From: Bog-532 sp963828445
Lineage (GTDB): Bacteria; Actinomycetota; Actinomycetes; Streptosporangiales; Streptosporangiaceae
Direction of reading: 5' to 3'
NCBI GenBank assembly: GCA_963828445.1
Contig: CAWHFP010000003.1
Span: forward strand, 248,001 to 312,000
Length of the DNA: 64,000 nt
The notes under the pieces are model-generated. The model searched no databases. It worked only from the letters and a program-made list of their open reading frames with translations, and was not told where the DNA came from. The translations under genes were made by a program, and so were the position numbers. The first letter of the stretch is position 1, and each line of letters begins with the position of its first letter. Positions 1-8,465 of this stretch are shown one piece after another.

Positions 1-1530
1 CCGGGCGCACAGCGAGATCAGCTCGGAGGCCGCCTCGGGCTCGGCCGCGACCAGGTCCGGGCCCAGCCGGCGGCCGAGCAGCTCGTGGGCCTCGTCCTCG
101 GTCAGCACGTCCAGGCTGAGCGGGGTGGCCCCCTCGGCCACGACCAGCCCGGTGAGCTGGGACCGGCTGGTCACCACGACCAGCGACCCGGGCGAGCCGG
201 GCAGCAGCGGCCGCACCTGGTCCGGGTCGCGCGCATTGTCCAGCACGATCAGGACCCGCTTGCCGTCCAGCATGCTGCGGAACAGGCCGGCCCGGCCGTC
301 GGTGTCCACCGGCATCCGCTGCGGCTGCACCCCGAGCGAGTCGAGGAAGAACCGCAGCGCGCTCTCGGGGCTCAGGGCCGACCCGGACGGGTCGAAGCCG
401 CGCAGGTTGACGTAGAGCTGGCCGTCCGGGAACCGCTTGGCCACCTGGCGGGCGAACCGGTTGGCCAGCGAGGTCTTGCCGACCCCGGCCGTGCCGGTGA
501 TCGCGATGATCTGCACGGTGTCGCGGCCCGGGCCACGGTCGGGGCCTTCGGCCGGCTCCTGGCCGGAGGCGGCCCCGATCAGCGCGAGCATGCGCTCCAG
601 CTCGGCGTGCCGGCCGGAGAAGCCCGGCGCCTCCAGCGGCAGCTGGGCGGGCACCGGGTCGGACGGGGTGGTCGCCCCGGCCGGTGGTGGCGGCGGGGGC
701 GGCGTGGCCGCGGCCGCCGGGGCGGCCCGGCCGGGCGCCTCCAGCGTGGGGTCCAGGGACAGGATCTGCTGGTGGATCCGGCTCAGTTCGGGGCCCGGGT
801 CAATGCCGAGCTCGTCGGCGAGAACCTGCCGGGTGTCGTGGAAGGCCTGCAGGGCTTCGGCCTGGCGGCCGCACCGGTACAGCGCGATCATCAGCAGCCC
901 GCGCATGCGCTCCCGCAGTGGGTGCTCGGCGACCAGCGAGGCCAGCTCGGGCACGGCCTGCTCGTGGCGGCCCAGGTCGAGCAGGACCTCGGCCCGCTCC
1001 TCGGACGCGGCCGACCGCAGCTCGGCCAGGCGGACCCGCTCGGCACTGGCGAACGGGCCGGGCACACCGGCGAAGGCGGACCCGTGCCACTCCCCCAGCG
1101 CGGCGTCCAGGGCGGCGATGGCCCCGCTCAGGTCGCGCGCGCCGCGCAGCCGCCGACCCGCGGCCAGGCCGCGTTCGAACACGATCGCGTCGACCCGGCT
1201 GGTGTCCAGGCGCAGCACGTAGCCACCGGCCGCCGAGGCCAGGACCTGACTCGGACCCCGGCGTGAACGCCCGGGCTCGAGAACCCGGCGCAGCCCGGCC
1301 ACGTAGGTGTGCACCCCGCCCTCGGCGCTGGCCGGGGCCTGCTGGCCCCAGACGGCGTCGACCAGCTCATCGCGGGACACCACCCGGTTGGCGCGCATGG
1401 CGAGCATACCGAGCACGGCTTGCTGCCGGGGCGGGCCGGCCGGCAGCTCCTGGTCGGTGAGCCAGGCCCGGACGGGCCCCAGCACTCCGACGCGCAGCTG
1501 GCTCCCGCCGTCCGCGTCATCGTTGGCCAT
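1..1530 (-). CDS. SARP/AfsR-type transcriptional regulator, C-terminus cut by window edge
   Basis: Start is ATG at 1530 (protein begins MANDDADGG); 510 codons are visible and the frame is still open at base 1. An OmpR-type winged helix (about residues 12-95, VGVLGPV near its start) is followed by a bacterial transcriptional activator domain (about 105-250), a Pro/Ala linker and an NB-ARC ATPase with Walker A GTAGVGKTSLA (about 345) and Walker B VLIVLDNARD (about 427). This is the layout of AfsR-like SARP activators, which bind direct repeats at promoters of secondary metabolism or efflux genes and use ATP for oligomerisation. Whether a TPR domain follows cannot be seen. No target promoter is recognised next to it. 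Confidence 0.9.
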   Translation of the reverse strand, partial: MANDDADGGSQLRVGVLGPVRAWLTDQELPAGPPRQQAVLGMLAMRANRVVSRDELVDAVWGQQAPASAEGGVHTYVAGLRRVLEPGRSRRGPSQVLASAAGGYVLRLDTSRVDAIVFERGLAAGRRLRGARDLSGAIAALDAALGEWHGSAFAGVPGPFASAERVRLAELRSAASEERAEVLLDLGRHEQAVPELASLVAEHPLRERMRGLLMIALYRCGRQAEALQAFHDTRQVLADELGIDPGPELSRIHQQILSLDPTLEAPGRAAPAAAATPPPPPPPAGATTPSDPVPAQLPLEAPGFSGRHAELERMLALIGAASGQEPAEGPDRGPGRDTVQIIAITGTAGVGKTSLANRFARQVAKRFPDGQLYVNLRGFDPSGSALSPESALRFFLDSLGVQPQRMPVDTDGRAGLFRSMLDGKRVLIVLDNARDPDQVRPLLPGSPGSLVVVTSRSQLTGLVVAEGATPLSLDVLTEDEAHELLGRRLGPDLVAAEPEAASELISLCAR

Positions 1531-2204
1531 CTGTCTCTCCACGACACGGCCCGGTTTGGCCGTGGGACCAGCATATGTGGGACACATCCAGAAAAAATCC
1601 ATAACACGTAGGGAGACAGGGCTTTCACTAGAGGAGGCGAGAGACGTACCCAACCGGCGGAACCCCCACCGTCGGCCTACGGTCGGATCGAGCCGTGGTT
1701 CCCGCTGAACCAGATAACTGAACTTACTGTGGGACAAACAGTGACGATCGTGACTGGCACCAGTGGTGCGGCCGGATGGGCAACCAGCCGGTTGGCCACC
1801 GCGTCGTACGAGACTCTCGGCGACTCGACTGGCTCCGCACGGCTGCTCCGCGACTTGGCCGAACGGCTGCGTTGCGAACGCCTACGTCATTATCTGCACC
1901 GGTTGTCCGACCACGAACGGGTGGATGTTCCTGAGGGATCGCACCGCTAGGAACCGACTTCGCTCCTCCCCCCCAGAGCGAATGCGGTCGCCGAACGGGC
2001 GCCCAACGATCAGGATTGTCCACCGCTCTCCGGAGGGGGAGTGAACGCCATCCCCCCCAGCGTTCACTCCCCCCCGGAGAAGTAAGCCCCCCGGAGAGTT
2101 CTCCGGAGCGGCGGGGCCCAGGGCAGCCCCGAAAGAGGTGGGGCCGGCAGTCCGCCATCCGTCCAGCGCTTGCCGGCCCTTCCTTCCGATAGGTTCTGTT
2201 CCGA
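1531..2204. other. Intergenic stretch, no supported gene
   Basis: Both flanking genes lie on the minus strand. Short open frames here (for example a 73-codon GTG frame from 1729) lack a clear ribosome binding site and recognisable content, so none is called. The distal part (about 2028-2106) carries a long hairpin and several CCGGAG-type repeats, listed separately. Confidence 0.5.
2028..2079. repeat. Long inverted repeat (hairpin) with about 20-bp arms
   Basis: The left arm 2028-2048 and right arm 2060-2079 are reverse complements apart from one bulged base, separated by a C-rich 11-base loop. A second small palindrome follows, CCGGAGA at 2091-2097 paired with TCTCCGG at 2100-2106. The hairpin lies about 125 bases past the stop of the SnoaL-like gene on the minus strand. 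No T-run follows on either strand, so a factor-independent terminator is not proven; it could equally be an RNA-stabilising hairpin or a protein site. Confidence 0.6.
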
Positions 2205-2603
2205 TCAGGGATGCCGCCCGTCACCGAGCATGGCCACGGCATACCAGCCCCAGTACACGCGGTGGTGCTGGATGAGGCCGTCGCGGATCTCCATCACCTC
2301 GACCAGATCCATCTGGTCGCCGTCCGGGCTCTCCCGCGGGTACTCCCAGGTGACCCGGGCGCCGTCGGTCAGGTAGCCGACGCGGAACCGCCGCCGCTCG
2401 GGTGGCTGATGAGCGAAGACCTGCTCGACGAACGGGCGCAGTTCGGCGTGCCCGCGCACGACACCGTGGCCGGTGCCGAGCAGGTGGCACACCAGGGGGC
2501 TCTCCAGGGTGGCGTCCGGCTGGTACAGGGCGAGGGCGGCGTCCAGGTCCTTGGCCCCCAGGGCCTCGTCCCAGGCGTGGAAGATGTGCTCGATGGCGTT
2601 CAT
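2205..2603 (-). CDS. SnoaL-like / NTF2-fold protein
   Basis: This 132-residue protein matches the nuclear transport factor 2-like SnoaL family in length and pattern: an N-terminal helix (MNAIEHIFHAWDEALGAKD), then LDAALALYQPDATLESPL, a conserved G-rich HLLGTGHGVVRG turn and beta-rich C-terminal half. The family covers small isomerases, hydrolases and ligand-binding proteins; the substrate cannot be told. It is divergent from an ArsR-type regulator 65 bases away, and an inverted repeat lies between them, so regulation by that neighbour is plausible. Confidence 0.75.
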   Translation of the reverse strand: MNAIEHIFHAWDEALGAKDLDAALALYQPDATLESPLVCHLLGTGHGVVRGHAELRPFVEQVFAHQPPERRRFRVGYLTDGARVTWEYPRESPDGDQMDLVEVMEIRDGLIQHHRVYWGWYAVAMLGDGRHP

Positions 2604-2630
2604 GGGCCCGACGCTAGGTGGGGGACGCTT

Positions 2631-2669
2631 TGATCCCGGGCAAAACGTCGCTGCGGCACACTGGGATCA
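2631..2669. promoter_or_regulatory. Inverted repeat in divergent promoter region, candidate operator
   Basis: TGATCCC (2631-2637) and GGGATCA (2663-2669) are perfect 7-base reverse complements 25 bases apart. They sit in the 65-base gap between the divergent SnoaL-like and ArsR-type genes, and the right arm touches the regulator's start codon. An autoregulatory ArsR-type operator is an inference. Confidence 0.4.
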
Positions 2670-3370
2670 TGACCGAACCGGAACCGCAGGCCGACCGGGA
2701 CCTGGCCCCGGTGGCAGCGCTGCTGGGAGACCGGGCCCGGGTGGCGATGCTGGCCGCGCTGGCCGACGGCCGGGCGCTGCCCGCCGGGGAGCTGGCCCGC
2801 CGGGCCGGAATCCACCCGGCCACGGCCACCGCCCACCTGCGCCGGCTGGTCGACGGCGGCCTGGTCCGGGTCCGGGCCCAGGGCCGGCACCGCTACCACG
2901 AGCTGGCCAGCCCACAGGTGGCCGCGGCCCTGGAGGCGCTGGCCCAGATCGCCCCGCCCGCTCCCATCCGCTCGCTGCGCCAGCACTCGGCCGCCAGCGC
3001 GCTGGCCGAGGCCCGGACCTGCTACGACCATCTGGCCGGCCGCCGCGGGGTGGAGCTTCGCGACCGCCTGCTGGCCGCCGGGGCGCTGCGGGTGGCCGAT
3101 GACCGCGATCACGTGCTGACCCCGCGCGGGGAGCAACTGGTCAGCGGGCTGGGGATCGACCTGGCCGGGTTCGGCAGCAGCCGGCGGGTGTTCGCCCGGG
3201 CCTGCCTGGACTGGACGCAGCGGCGGCCGCACCTGGCCGGCGCCCTCCCGGCCGCGCTGACCGCGCGGTTCCTGGACGATGGCTGGCTGACCCGGGCGGC
3301 GTCGCGGGCCGTCCGGGCCGCCCCGGACTACGACCGCCGTCTCGAGGAGTGGCTGCCGGCGGCGGGATAG
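2669..3370 (+). CDS. ArsR-type winged-helix transcriptional regulator
   Basis: Start chosen at ATG 2669 (MTEPEPQ); an upstream in-frame start at 2618 would place 17 unconserved residues in the divergent promoter. The 233-residue protein has an ArsR-like winged helix at about residues 10-85 (LLGDRARVAMLAALADG, then GELARRAGIHPATATAHL and LVDGGLVRVRAQGRHRYHEL) and a longer C-terminal part with R/W-rich segments (DWTQRRPHLAGALPAAL). This size matches actinobacterial ArsR-like proteins with an extra C-terminal domain. No metal-binding cysteines are visible, so a non-metal effector is likely. It probably controls itself and the divergent SnoaL-like gene. Confidence 0.8.
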   Translation: MTEPEPQADRDLAPVAALLGDRARVAMLAALADGRALPAGELARRAGIHPATATAHLRRLVDGGLVRVRAQGRHRYHELASPQVAAALEALAQIAPPAPIRSLRQHSAASALAEARTCYDHLAGRRGVELRDRLLAAGALRVADDRDHVLTPRGEQLVSGLGIDLAGFGSSRRVFARACLDWTQRRPHLAGALPAALTARFLDDGWLTRAASRAVRAAPDYDRRLEEWLPAAG

Positions 3371-3401
3371 TACAAGCCGACGTGCGCAACGCCACAAGGC
3401 C

Positions 3402-3445
3402 TACTACGTCTTGTAGCTATAGGCTTTACTACAAGACGTAGTAAA
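3402..3445. promoter_or_regulatory. Two tandem BlaI/MecI-like operators upstream of cydA
   Basis: Site 2 (3425-3445) is a perfect palindrome: TTTACTAC, five bases, GTAGTAAA. Site 1 (3402-3419) is TACTAC, five bases, GTAG then CTA, one mismatch from the same palindrome. Their centres, 3410 and 3435, are 25 bases apart, and together they also form a 15-bp inverted repeat. The TACTAC/GTAGTA dyad is the kind of site bound by BlaI/MecI-family repressors. They lie 25-68 bases before the cydA start, where a bound dimer would block transcription. No blaI gene is in the window. Confidence 0.6.
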
Positions 3446-3469
3446 CGGGCCAAGGGAGGTCCGATTGAC

Positions 3470-4891
3470 ATGGCGGGCATGGGCATGGCGGGCATGGCGG
3501 CGGCCAAGACGCTGACGGCTCTGTACCTGAGCACGGGGACCGGCGGGAGCCAGACGGCGGACCCGGTGGCGGCGCGGTCGCAGATGGGTTTCTCGCTCGG
3601 CTGGCACATCATCCTGGCCTGCCTCGGGGTGGGCATGCCCGGGCTGGTGCTGTTCGCCGAGTGGCGCGGGTGGCGGACCGGGGACCCGTGGTACCAGTTG
3701 CTGGCCCGGCGCTGGGCCAAGGCGCTCGGGGTGCTGTTCGCGGTGGGCGCGGTGTCGGGGACGATCCTGTCGTTCGAGATGGGCGTGCTCTGGGCCGGGC
3801 TGATGGACCACTACGGGTCGGTGATCGGGCTGCCGTTCTCGATCGAGGGGTTCGCGTTCTTCATCGAGGCGATCTTCCTCGGCATCTACCTGTACGGCTG
3901 GGACCGGCTGTCGCCCCGGGTGCACCTGCTGTCCGGGGTGCCGATCGTGGTGGCCGGGATCCTCTCTGCCTTCTTCGTGGTCACGGCCAACGCCTGGATG
4001 AACAGCCCGCGCGGCTTCAAGATCGTGAACGGGCGGCTGACCGGCGTCGACCCGTGGGCGGCCATGTTCAACCCGGCCACCGGCCCGGAGACCACCCACA
4101 TGATCCTGGCCGCGTTCATGGTCACCGGCTTCCTGATGGCCAGCGTGTACGCGGTGGCCATGCTGCGCGGCCGTACCGACCGCTATCACCGGCTGGGACT
4201 GCTGATCCCGCTGACGTTCGGCGCGATCATGACGCCCATCCAGATCGTGGTCGGTGACTGGGCGGCCCGGTTCGCCGGATCGGATCAGCCGCTCAAGCTG
4301 GCCGCGATGGAAGGTCTGTACACCGGCGGCCGGCATGTACCGGAGTCCATCGGTGGCTACTACTCGGGCGGCAAGCTGCACTGGGCCCTGCAGATCCCGG
4401 ACGGGCTCTCGCTGCTGCTGCACCTGACCCCGAACGGGTACGTGACCGGGCTGCAGAGCGCCCCGCCCAGTGACCGGCCGCCGCTGGTGACGCTGATCCA
4501 CCTGTCCTTCGACACCATGGTGGGCATCGGGTTCGGCCTCCTGTTGCTGGGGGCGTGGCTGGCCCTGGCCTGGTGGCGTACCCGCACCATCCCACCTTCC
4601 ATATGGTTCTTGCGGGCTACGGCGGTGAGCGGCGTGGCGGCGGTGGTGGCGATGGAAGCGGGCTGGATCGTCACCGAGGTCGGGCGCCAGCCGTGGATCG
4701 TGTACGGCGTGCTCCGGGTGGCCGACGCGGTCAACCCGGCGCCCGGGCTGAGCTGGGGCCTGGTCGCGGTGGTCGCGGTGTACGCGCTGCTGACGGTGGT
4801 GACCGTGTACGTGCTGCGCCGGCTGGCCCGCAGCCGCCCGGTGCCGGACGCGCCCCAGGAATCCGACGTGACCGGGTACAAGGTGGTCTGA
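3470..4891 (+). CDS. cydA: Cytochrome bd ubiquinol/menaquinol oxidase subunit I
   Basis: CydA (473 residues) is the quinol-oxidising, haem-carrying subunit of the high-affinity cytochrome bd oxidase in the cell membrane. The signature order is present: FSLGWHIILA with the b595-ligand His near residue 46, GTILSFEMGVLW with the conserved Glu near 103, THMILAAFMVTG with the b558-ligand His near 210, and GRQPW near 404-408. It is shorter than E. coli CydA, consistent with the short Q-loop class. The start at 3470 follows GGGAGGT. cydB begins two bases after the stop. Two BlaI-like operators precede it. No cydDC follows. Confidence 0.96.
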   Translation: MAGMGMAGMAAAKTLTALYLSTGTGGSQTADPVAARSQMGFSLGWHIILACLGVGMPGLVLFAEWRGWRTGDPWYQLLARRWAKALGVLFAVGAVSGTILSFEMGVLWAGLMDHYGSVIGLPFSIEGFAFFIEAIFLGIYLYGWDRLSPRVHLLSGVPIVVAGILSAFFVVTANAWMNSPRGFKIVNGRLTGVDPWAAMFNPATGPETTHMILAAFMVTGFLMASVYAVAMLRGRTDRYHRLGLLIPLTFGAIMTPIQIVVGDWAARFAGSDQPLKLAAMEGLYTGGRHVPESIGGYYSGGKLHWALQIPDGLSLLLHLTPNGYVTGLQSAPPSDRPPLVTLIHLSFDTMVGIGFGLLLLGAWLALAWWRTRTIPPSIWFLRATAVSGVAAVVAMEAGWIVTEVGRQPWIVYGVLRVADAVNPAPGLSWGLVAVVAVYALLTVVTVYVLRRLARSRPVPDAPQESDVTGYKVV

Positions 4892-4893
4892 CC

Positions 4894-5940
4894 ATGGCGC
4901 TCACGCTGCTGGTGCTGATGTGGGTCAGCGTCACCGTCTACGCCGTGGCGGCCGGGGCGGACTTCGGGGCCGGGGCCTGGGACCTGCTGTCCGGCCGGAC
5001 CGGGCCCGGGGCCCGGCGCCGGGCCCTGATCGAGCACTCGATCGGCCCGGTCTGGGAAGCCAACCACGTGTGGCTGATCTTCGTGCTGGTGCTGATGTGG
5101 ACCGCGTTCCCGCCGCTGTTCGCGGCGGTGTCGTCCACCCTGTACATCCCGCTGACGCTGGTCGCGCTGGGGGTGATCGCCCGGGGCTCGGCGTTCGCGT
5201 TCCGCAAGGCGGTCACCGAGGTGTGGCAACAGCGGATCTTCGGGGCCGCGTTCGCGTTCTCCTCGCTGGTGACGCCGTTCTTCCTGGGCGCGATCGCGGG
5301 CGGGGTGGCCTCGGGCCGGGTCCCGCCCGGGCTGGCCCGCGGGAACGTGGTGACCAGCTGGCTCAACCCGACCTCGGTGCTGTGCGGGACGCTGGCCGTG
5401 CTGGCCGGGATGTACCTGGCCGCGGTGTACCTGACCGCCGATGCCCGGCGGTCCGGCCAGCCCGATCTGGCCGAGCAGTTCCGGCGGCGGGCGCTGGCGG
5501 CCGGGGTGGTGACCGGGCTGGTGGCCGCGGCCGGGCTGGCCGTGGTGCATGCCGACGCGCCACCGCTGTGGGCCGGGCTGTCCGGGCGGGCCCAGTTCTG
5601 GCCAGCACCGGCGCTGGTCGCGCTGTCGGGGGCGGCGGGGGTGGCCTCGCTGGCGCTGCTGGCGGCCCGGCGTTATCTGCTGGTGCGGGTCACGGCCGCG
5701 CTGGCCGTGGCCGCGGTGCTGTGGGGCTGGGGCGCGGCCCAGTACCCGCACCTGCTGGCGGCGGCGCCCGGCCTGACCGTGGCCCAGGCCGCCGCCGGGC
5801 GAGCCACGCTGCAGGCCACCATGATCAGCGCCGGGGTCGGGATCGTGCTGCTGGCCCCGTCGCTGCTCTGGCTGTTCCTGCTGTTCCAGCGGGGGAAGCC
5901 GGTCAGCCCGCCGGCTTCATCTTCGACTGCAGAGCGGTGA
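4894..5940 (+). CDS. cydB: Cytochrome bd oxidase subunit II
   Basis: CydB (348 residues from ATG 4894, MALTLLVLMW) is the second membrane subunit of cytochrome bd oxidase. The first helix with GADFGAGAWDLL, the segment IGPVWEANHVWLI and several further hydrophobic helices are typical. It starts two bases after the cydA stop, so translation is probably coupled. Its 3' end overlaps the convergent DUF929 gene by 38 bases. Longer in-frame starts upstream lie inside cydA and are not credible. Confidence 0.95.
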   Translation: MALTLLVLMWVSVTVYAVAAGADFGAGAWDLLSGRTGPGARRRALIEHSIGPVWEANHVWLIFVLVLMWTAFPPLFAAVSSTLYIPLTLVALGVIARGSAFAFRKAVTEVWQQRIFGAAFAFSSLVTPFFLGAIAGGVASGRVPPGLARGNVVTSWLNPTSVLCGTLAVLAGMYLAAVYLTADARRSGQPDLAEQFRRRALAAGVVTGLVAAAGLAVVHADAPPLWAGLSGRAQFWPAPALVALSGAAGVASLALLAARRYLLVRVTAALAVAAVLWGWGAAQYPHLLAAAPGLTVAQAAAGRATLQATMISAGVGIVLLAPSLLWLFLLFQRGKPVSPPASSSTAER

Positions 5941-6835
5941 TGCCCGGGGTGCAGACGTTCGACGGCTGGTTGCCGGTGGTCTTGCAGATGGCGGCGGTGA
6001 TGAAGTTGGCCGTGCCGTTGACCGCCTTGGCCACGTCGTTGCTCGGGTCCTTGAGCGAGGATGCGATCGAGGCCCAGGTCTTGCCCTGGAGCACCGAGGG
6101 CTGCGCGCTGGCCCCGCTGATCAGGTACTTGCCGCCGATGTAGACGAACGGGATGGCGCCCTTGCTGTCCGCGGGCACGTACGGGGGTGCGTCGTACTTG
6201 GCCAGCAGGGCCTGCTGGGCCGCGGTCGGGGTCTGCAGCTGCGTGTAGCCCTGGCCGTTGGACGTCAGCTGGTTGGTGGTCTCCTCGACCGACGAGAACA
6301 CGAGGTACTTGCTGGTGTAGCTGGACTTGTAGAAGGTCCAGGTCGGCGTGTTCGGGTACTGGTCGCTGCTGGACGAGTGCGTGGTGCTGAGGTTCTTGAA
6401 CGTGCCGAACCGGCTCAGGGCCACCACCATGCCCCAGCGTTCGAAGGCGCAGTACGGGCAGTACTCGGCCCCGACGTAGAGCATCTCCGGCTTGCCGCCG
6501 GAGGTCAGCGGGGTGCCGTTGGTCAGCGAGGCCGGCGGGCTGGTGACGCTGCCCGCCCCCACCGAGGCCAGCGTGCTGGCCGGGACCGTGGTGGTGTCCT
6601 TGACCACGGTGGCCAGGGCGCTGCCGGTCGGGCCGTTGGCGCTGGGCTTGGCGGCGGGCGACTTCTTGTTGGCCGCGAACACCACGAAGACGACCACGAC
6701 CACCACGACCACGACCACCGCGCCGATGGCGACGAAGATCCGGTTCCGGACCTGACGGCGGCGCTCGGCGGCCCGCTGGGCCGCGATCCGTTCCCGCCGG
6801 CTGGCGCCCTGCTTGGTCCTGCTTGCTTTACCCAT
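5903..6835 (-). CDS. DUF929-family membrane-anchored thioredoxin-like protein (copy 1)
   Basis: This 310-residue protein has a basic N-terminus, one membrane helix (about 34-54, a long Val run) and an extracytoplasmic domain. GAEYCPYCAFERW (Cys 126 and 129) is a thioredoxin/DsbA-like CxxC motif, and two further cysteines sit in ICKTTGNQPSNVC near the C-terminus. These features match the DUF929 family of archaea and actinobacteria. It is a close paralogue of the gene at 9990-10913, which is coupled to a VKOR homologue, so a role in extracytoplasmic disulfide formation is inferred. It overlaps the MFS gene by 8 bases and the end of cydB by 38. Confidence 0.85.
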   Translation of the reverse strand: MGKASRTKQGASRRERIAAQRAAERRRQVRNRIFVAIGAVVVVVVVVVVFVVFAANKKSPAAKPSANGPTGSALATVVKDTTTVPASTLASVGAGSVTSPPASLTNGTPLTSGGKPEMLYVGAEYCPYCAFERWGMVVALSRFGTFKNLSTTHSSSSDQYPNTPTWTFYKSSYTSKYLVFSSVEETTNQLTSNGQGYTQLQTPTAAQQALLAKYDAPPYVPADSKGAIPFVYIGGKYLISGASAQPSVLQGKTWASIASSLKDPSNDVAKAVNGTANFITAAICKTTGNQPSNVCTPGITALQSKMKPAG

Positions 6836-8465
6836 CGCCCCGCTGGTCCGTAGGTCGGGCGCGCAGCGTCACCACCGCGAGCAGCCCGGCCGCGAGCACC
6901 AGGGCGGCCGAGAGGAACAACGCATCGCGCAGGCCGTCGTGGAAGGCAGTGTACGCCGCGTCGAGCACCTTCTGTACGAGGGCGGCCTGGCCCGCCGGGC
7001 CGATGCCGGAAGCATTGCTGGACGGGACCTGCCCGGTCTCGACGCCGTTGATGACGACCTTCTGGATGGCGGCGGGCAGGCCCAGGGCGTGCAGCTGGCT
7101 GGCGATGCTGGAGTTGAGCTGACCGTAGACCAGCGCCCCCAGAACCGACACCCCGGTCACGGCGCCGATCTCCCGGCTGGTGTTGGTGGCCGAGGCGGCC
7201 ATGCCGGACCGTTCCGGCGGGACCGCCGCCAGGGCCGACGAGGTGACGGGGACGACCGTGGCGCCGATGCCGATGCCGGTCAGCGCCAGCGCGGTCAGCA
7301 GCGGCCAGTAGTGCGGGTGCGGGCTCAGGCTCAGGTCGGACCACCACAGGCCGGCCGCGAACAGCAGGCAGCCGGCCGCGACCGCCCAGCGCACCCCGAT
7401 GGTGGCCAGCCAGCGCCCGGTGAGCACCGAAGCCACGATCATCAGCGCGGTCATGGGCAGGAAGACCAGGGCGATCCGGTAGCCCGACAACCCGACCACT
7501 TCGAAGAGGTACAGCGCGGTGAAGAAGAACACCGCGAAGGTCGCGAAGTAGGTGCAGAACGCCACCACGTTGGCCGTGGTGAAGGCGGCCACCCGGAAGA
7601 TCTTCAGATCGAGGAGGGGGTGCGCGGCCCGGGACTCCCGCCAGATGAAGGCCACCGCCGCCAGCGCGCTCACCGCGAACAGCGCGATGACCTGCGGCGC
7701 GGCAAACCCCGCGGTCTCGGCGTCGATGACCGCGAACATCAGCGTGGCCAGCACGGCCGCGCCCAGCAGGGCACCGGCGGTATCGACCCGATGAGCCTCG
7801 GGGTCGGCGCTCTCGGGCAGCACCACCGCGGCCAGGATCAGGGCGGCCAGGCCGAAGACCAGGTTGAACCAGAACAGCGCCCGCCAGTTCCAGGCCCCGA
7901 CCAGAGCCCCGCCGATCACCGGGCCCAGCGCCAGGGCCAGGCCGGACACGGCCGCCCAGACGCCGATGGCCTGGTCCCGGCGGCGAGGTTCGGTGTAGAG
8001 GTGGCGCAGCATGGACAGCGTGCCCGGCTCGCTGGCCGCGGCCCCCAGGCCCATCACGGCCCGGCCCGCGATCAGCACCCCCGGGTTGGGGGCCAGCGCG
8101 CACAGCACCGACCCGGCGCAGAACACCCCGGCCCCGGACAGCATCACGATCTTCCGGCCGAACTCGTCGCCGATCATCCCGCACGCGAGCATGACGCTGG
8201 CGAAGGTCAGCGCGTAGGCGCCCACCACCCACTGCAGGTCGGAGACGCTCGCGTGCAGGTCGGTCTGGACGCTGCCCAGGGCCACGCTGACGATCGTGTT
8301 GTCCAGGAAGGTCAGGAACAGCAGCGTGCAGAGGACGGCCAGGGCCAGCGACGGGCCACCCCGGCGCGAGACCGTGGCGGCCCCGGGCCGGTCCGGGACG
8401 GAGTTGCGGACGGAGCTTTGCGGGTCCACCGGCCGTCCTACCCGGTCAGCCTGCGGCACCGGCAC
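6828..8465 (-). CDS. MFS transporter, DHA2 (EmrB/QacA) 14-helix type
   Basis: The length (545 residues), 14 predicted hydrophobic helices and motifs such as FLDNTIVSVALGSVQ in helix 1 and IGDEFGRK in loop 2-3 identify a drug:H+ antiporter of the DHA2 family. The start used is GTG 8465, which overlaps the 3' end of the lipoprotein gene by 20 bases; later in-frame starts before residue 35 are possible because the first 35 residues are poorly conserved. The next gene downstream (DUF929) overlaps by 8 bases, so lipoprotein, MFS and DUF929 copy 1 probably form one transcript. The substrate cannot be predicted. Confidence 0.9.
   Translation of the reverse strand: MPVPQADRVGRPVDPQSSVRNSVPDRPGAATVSRRGGPSLALAVLCTLLFLTFLDNTIVSVALGSVQTDLHASVSDLQWVVGAYALTFASVMLACGMIGDEFGRKIVMLSGAGVFCAGSVLCALAPNPGVLIAGRAVMGLGAAASEPGTLSMLRHLYTEPRRRDQAIGVWAAVSGLALALGPVIGGALVGAWNWRALFWFNLVFGLAALILAAVVLPESADPEAHRVDTAGALLGAAVLATLMFAVIDAETAGFAAPQVIALFAVSALAAVAFIWRESRAAHPLLDLKIFRVAAFTTANVVAFCTYFATFAVFFFTALYLFEVVGLSGYRIALVFLPMTALMIVASVLTGRWLATIGVRWAVAAGCLLFAAGLWWSDLSLSPHPHYWPLLTALALTGIGIGATVVPVTSSALAAVPPERSGMAASATNTSREIGAVTGVSVLGALVYGQLNSSIASQLHALGLPAAIQKVVINGVETGQVPSSNASGIGPAGQAALVQKVLDAAYTAFHDGLRDALFLSAALVLAAGLLAVVTLRARPTDQRGDG

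Noticed and set aside
1729..1950. Short 73-codon GTG frame
   Set aside because: No ribosome binding site, no recognisable content and position in a gap with structural repeats; cannot be supported as a gene.
6665..6725. Simple-sequence ACC/ACG-rich tract in DUF929 copy 1
   Set aside because: It merely encodes the poly-Val membrane helix of the protein; no separate element is implied.
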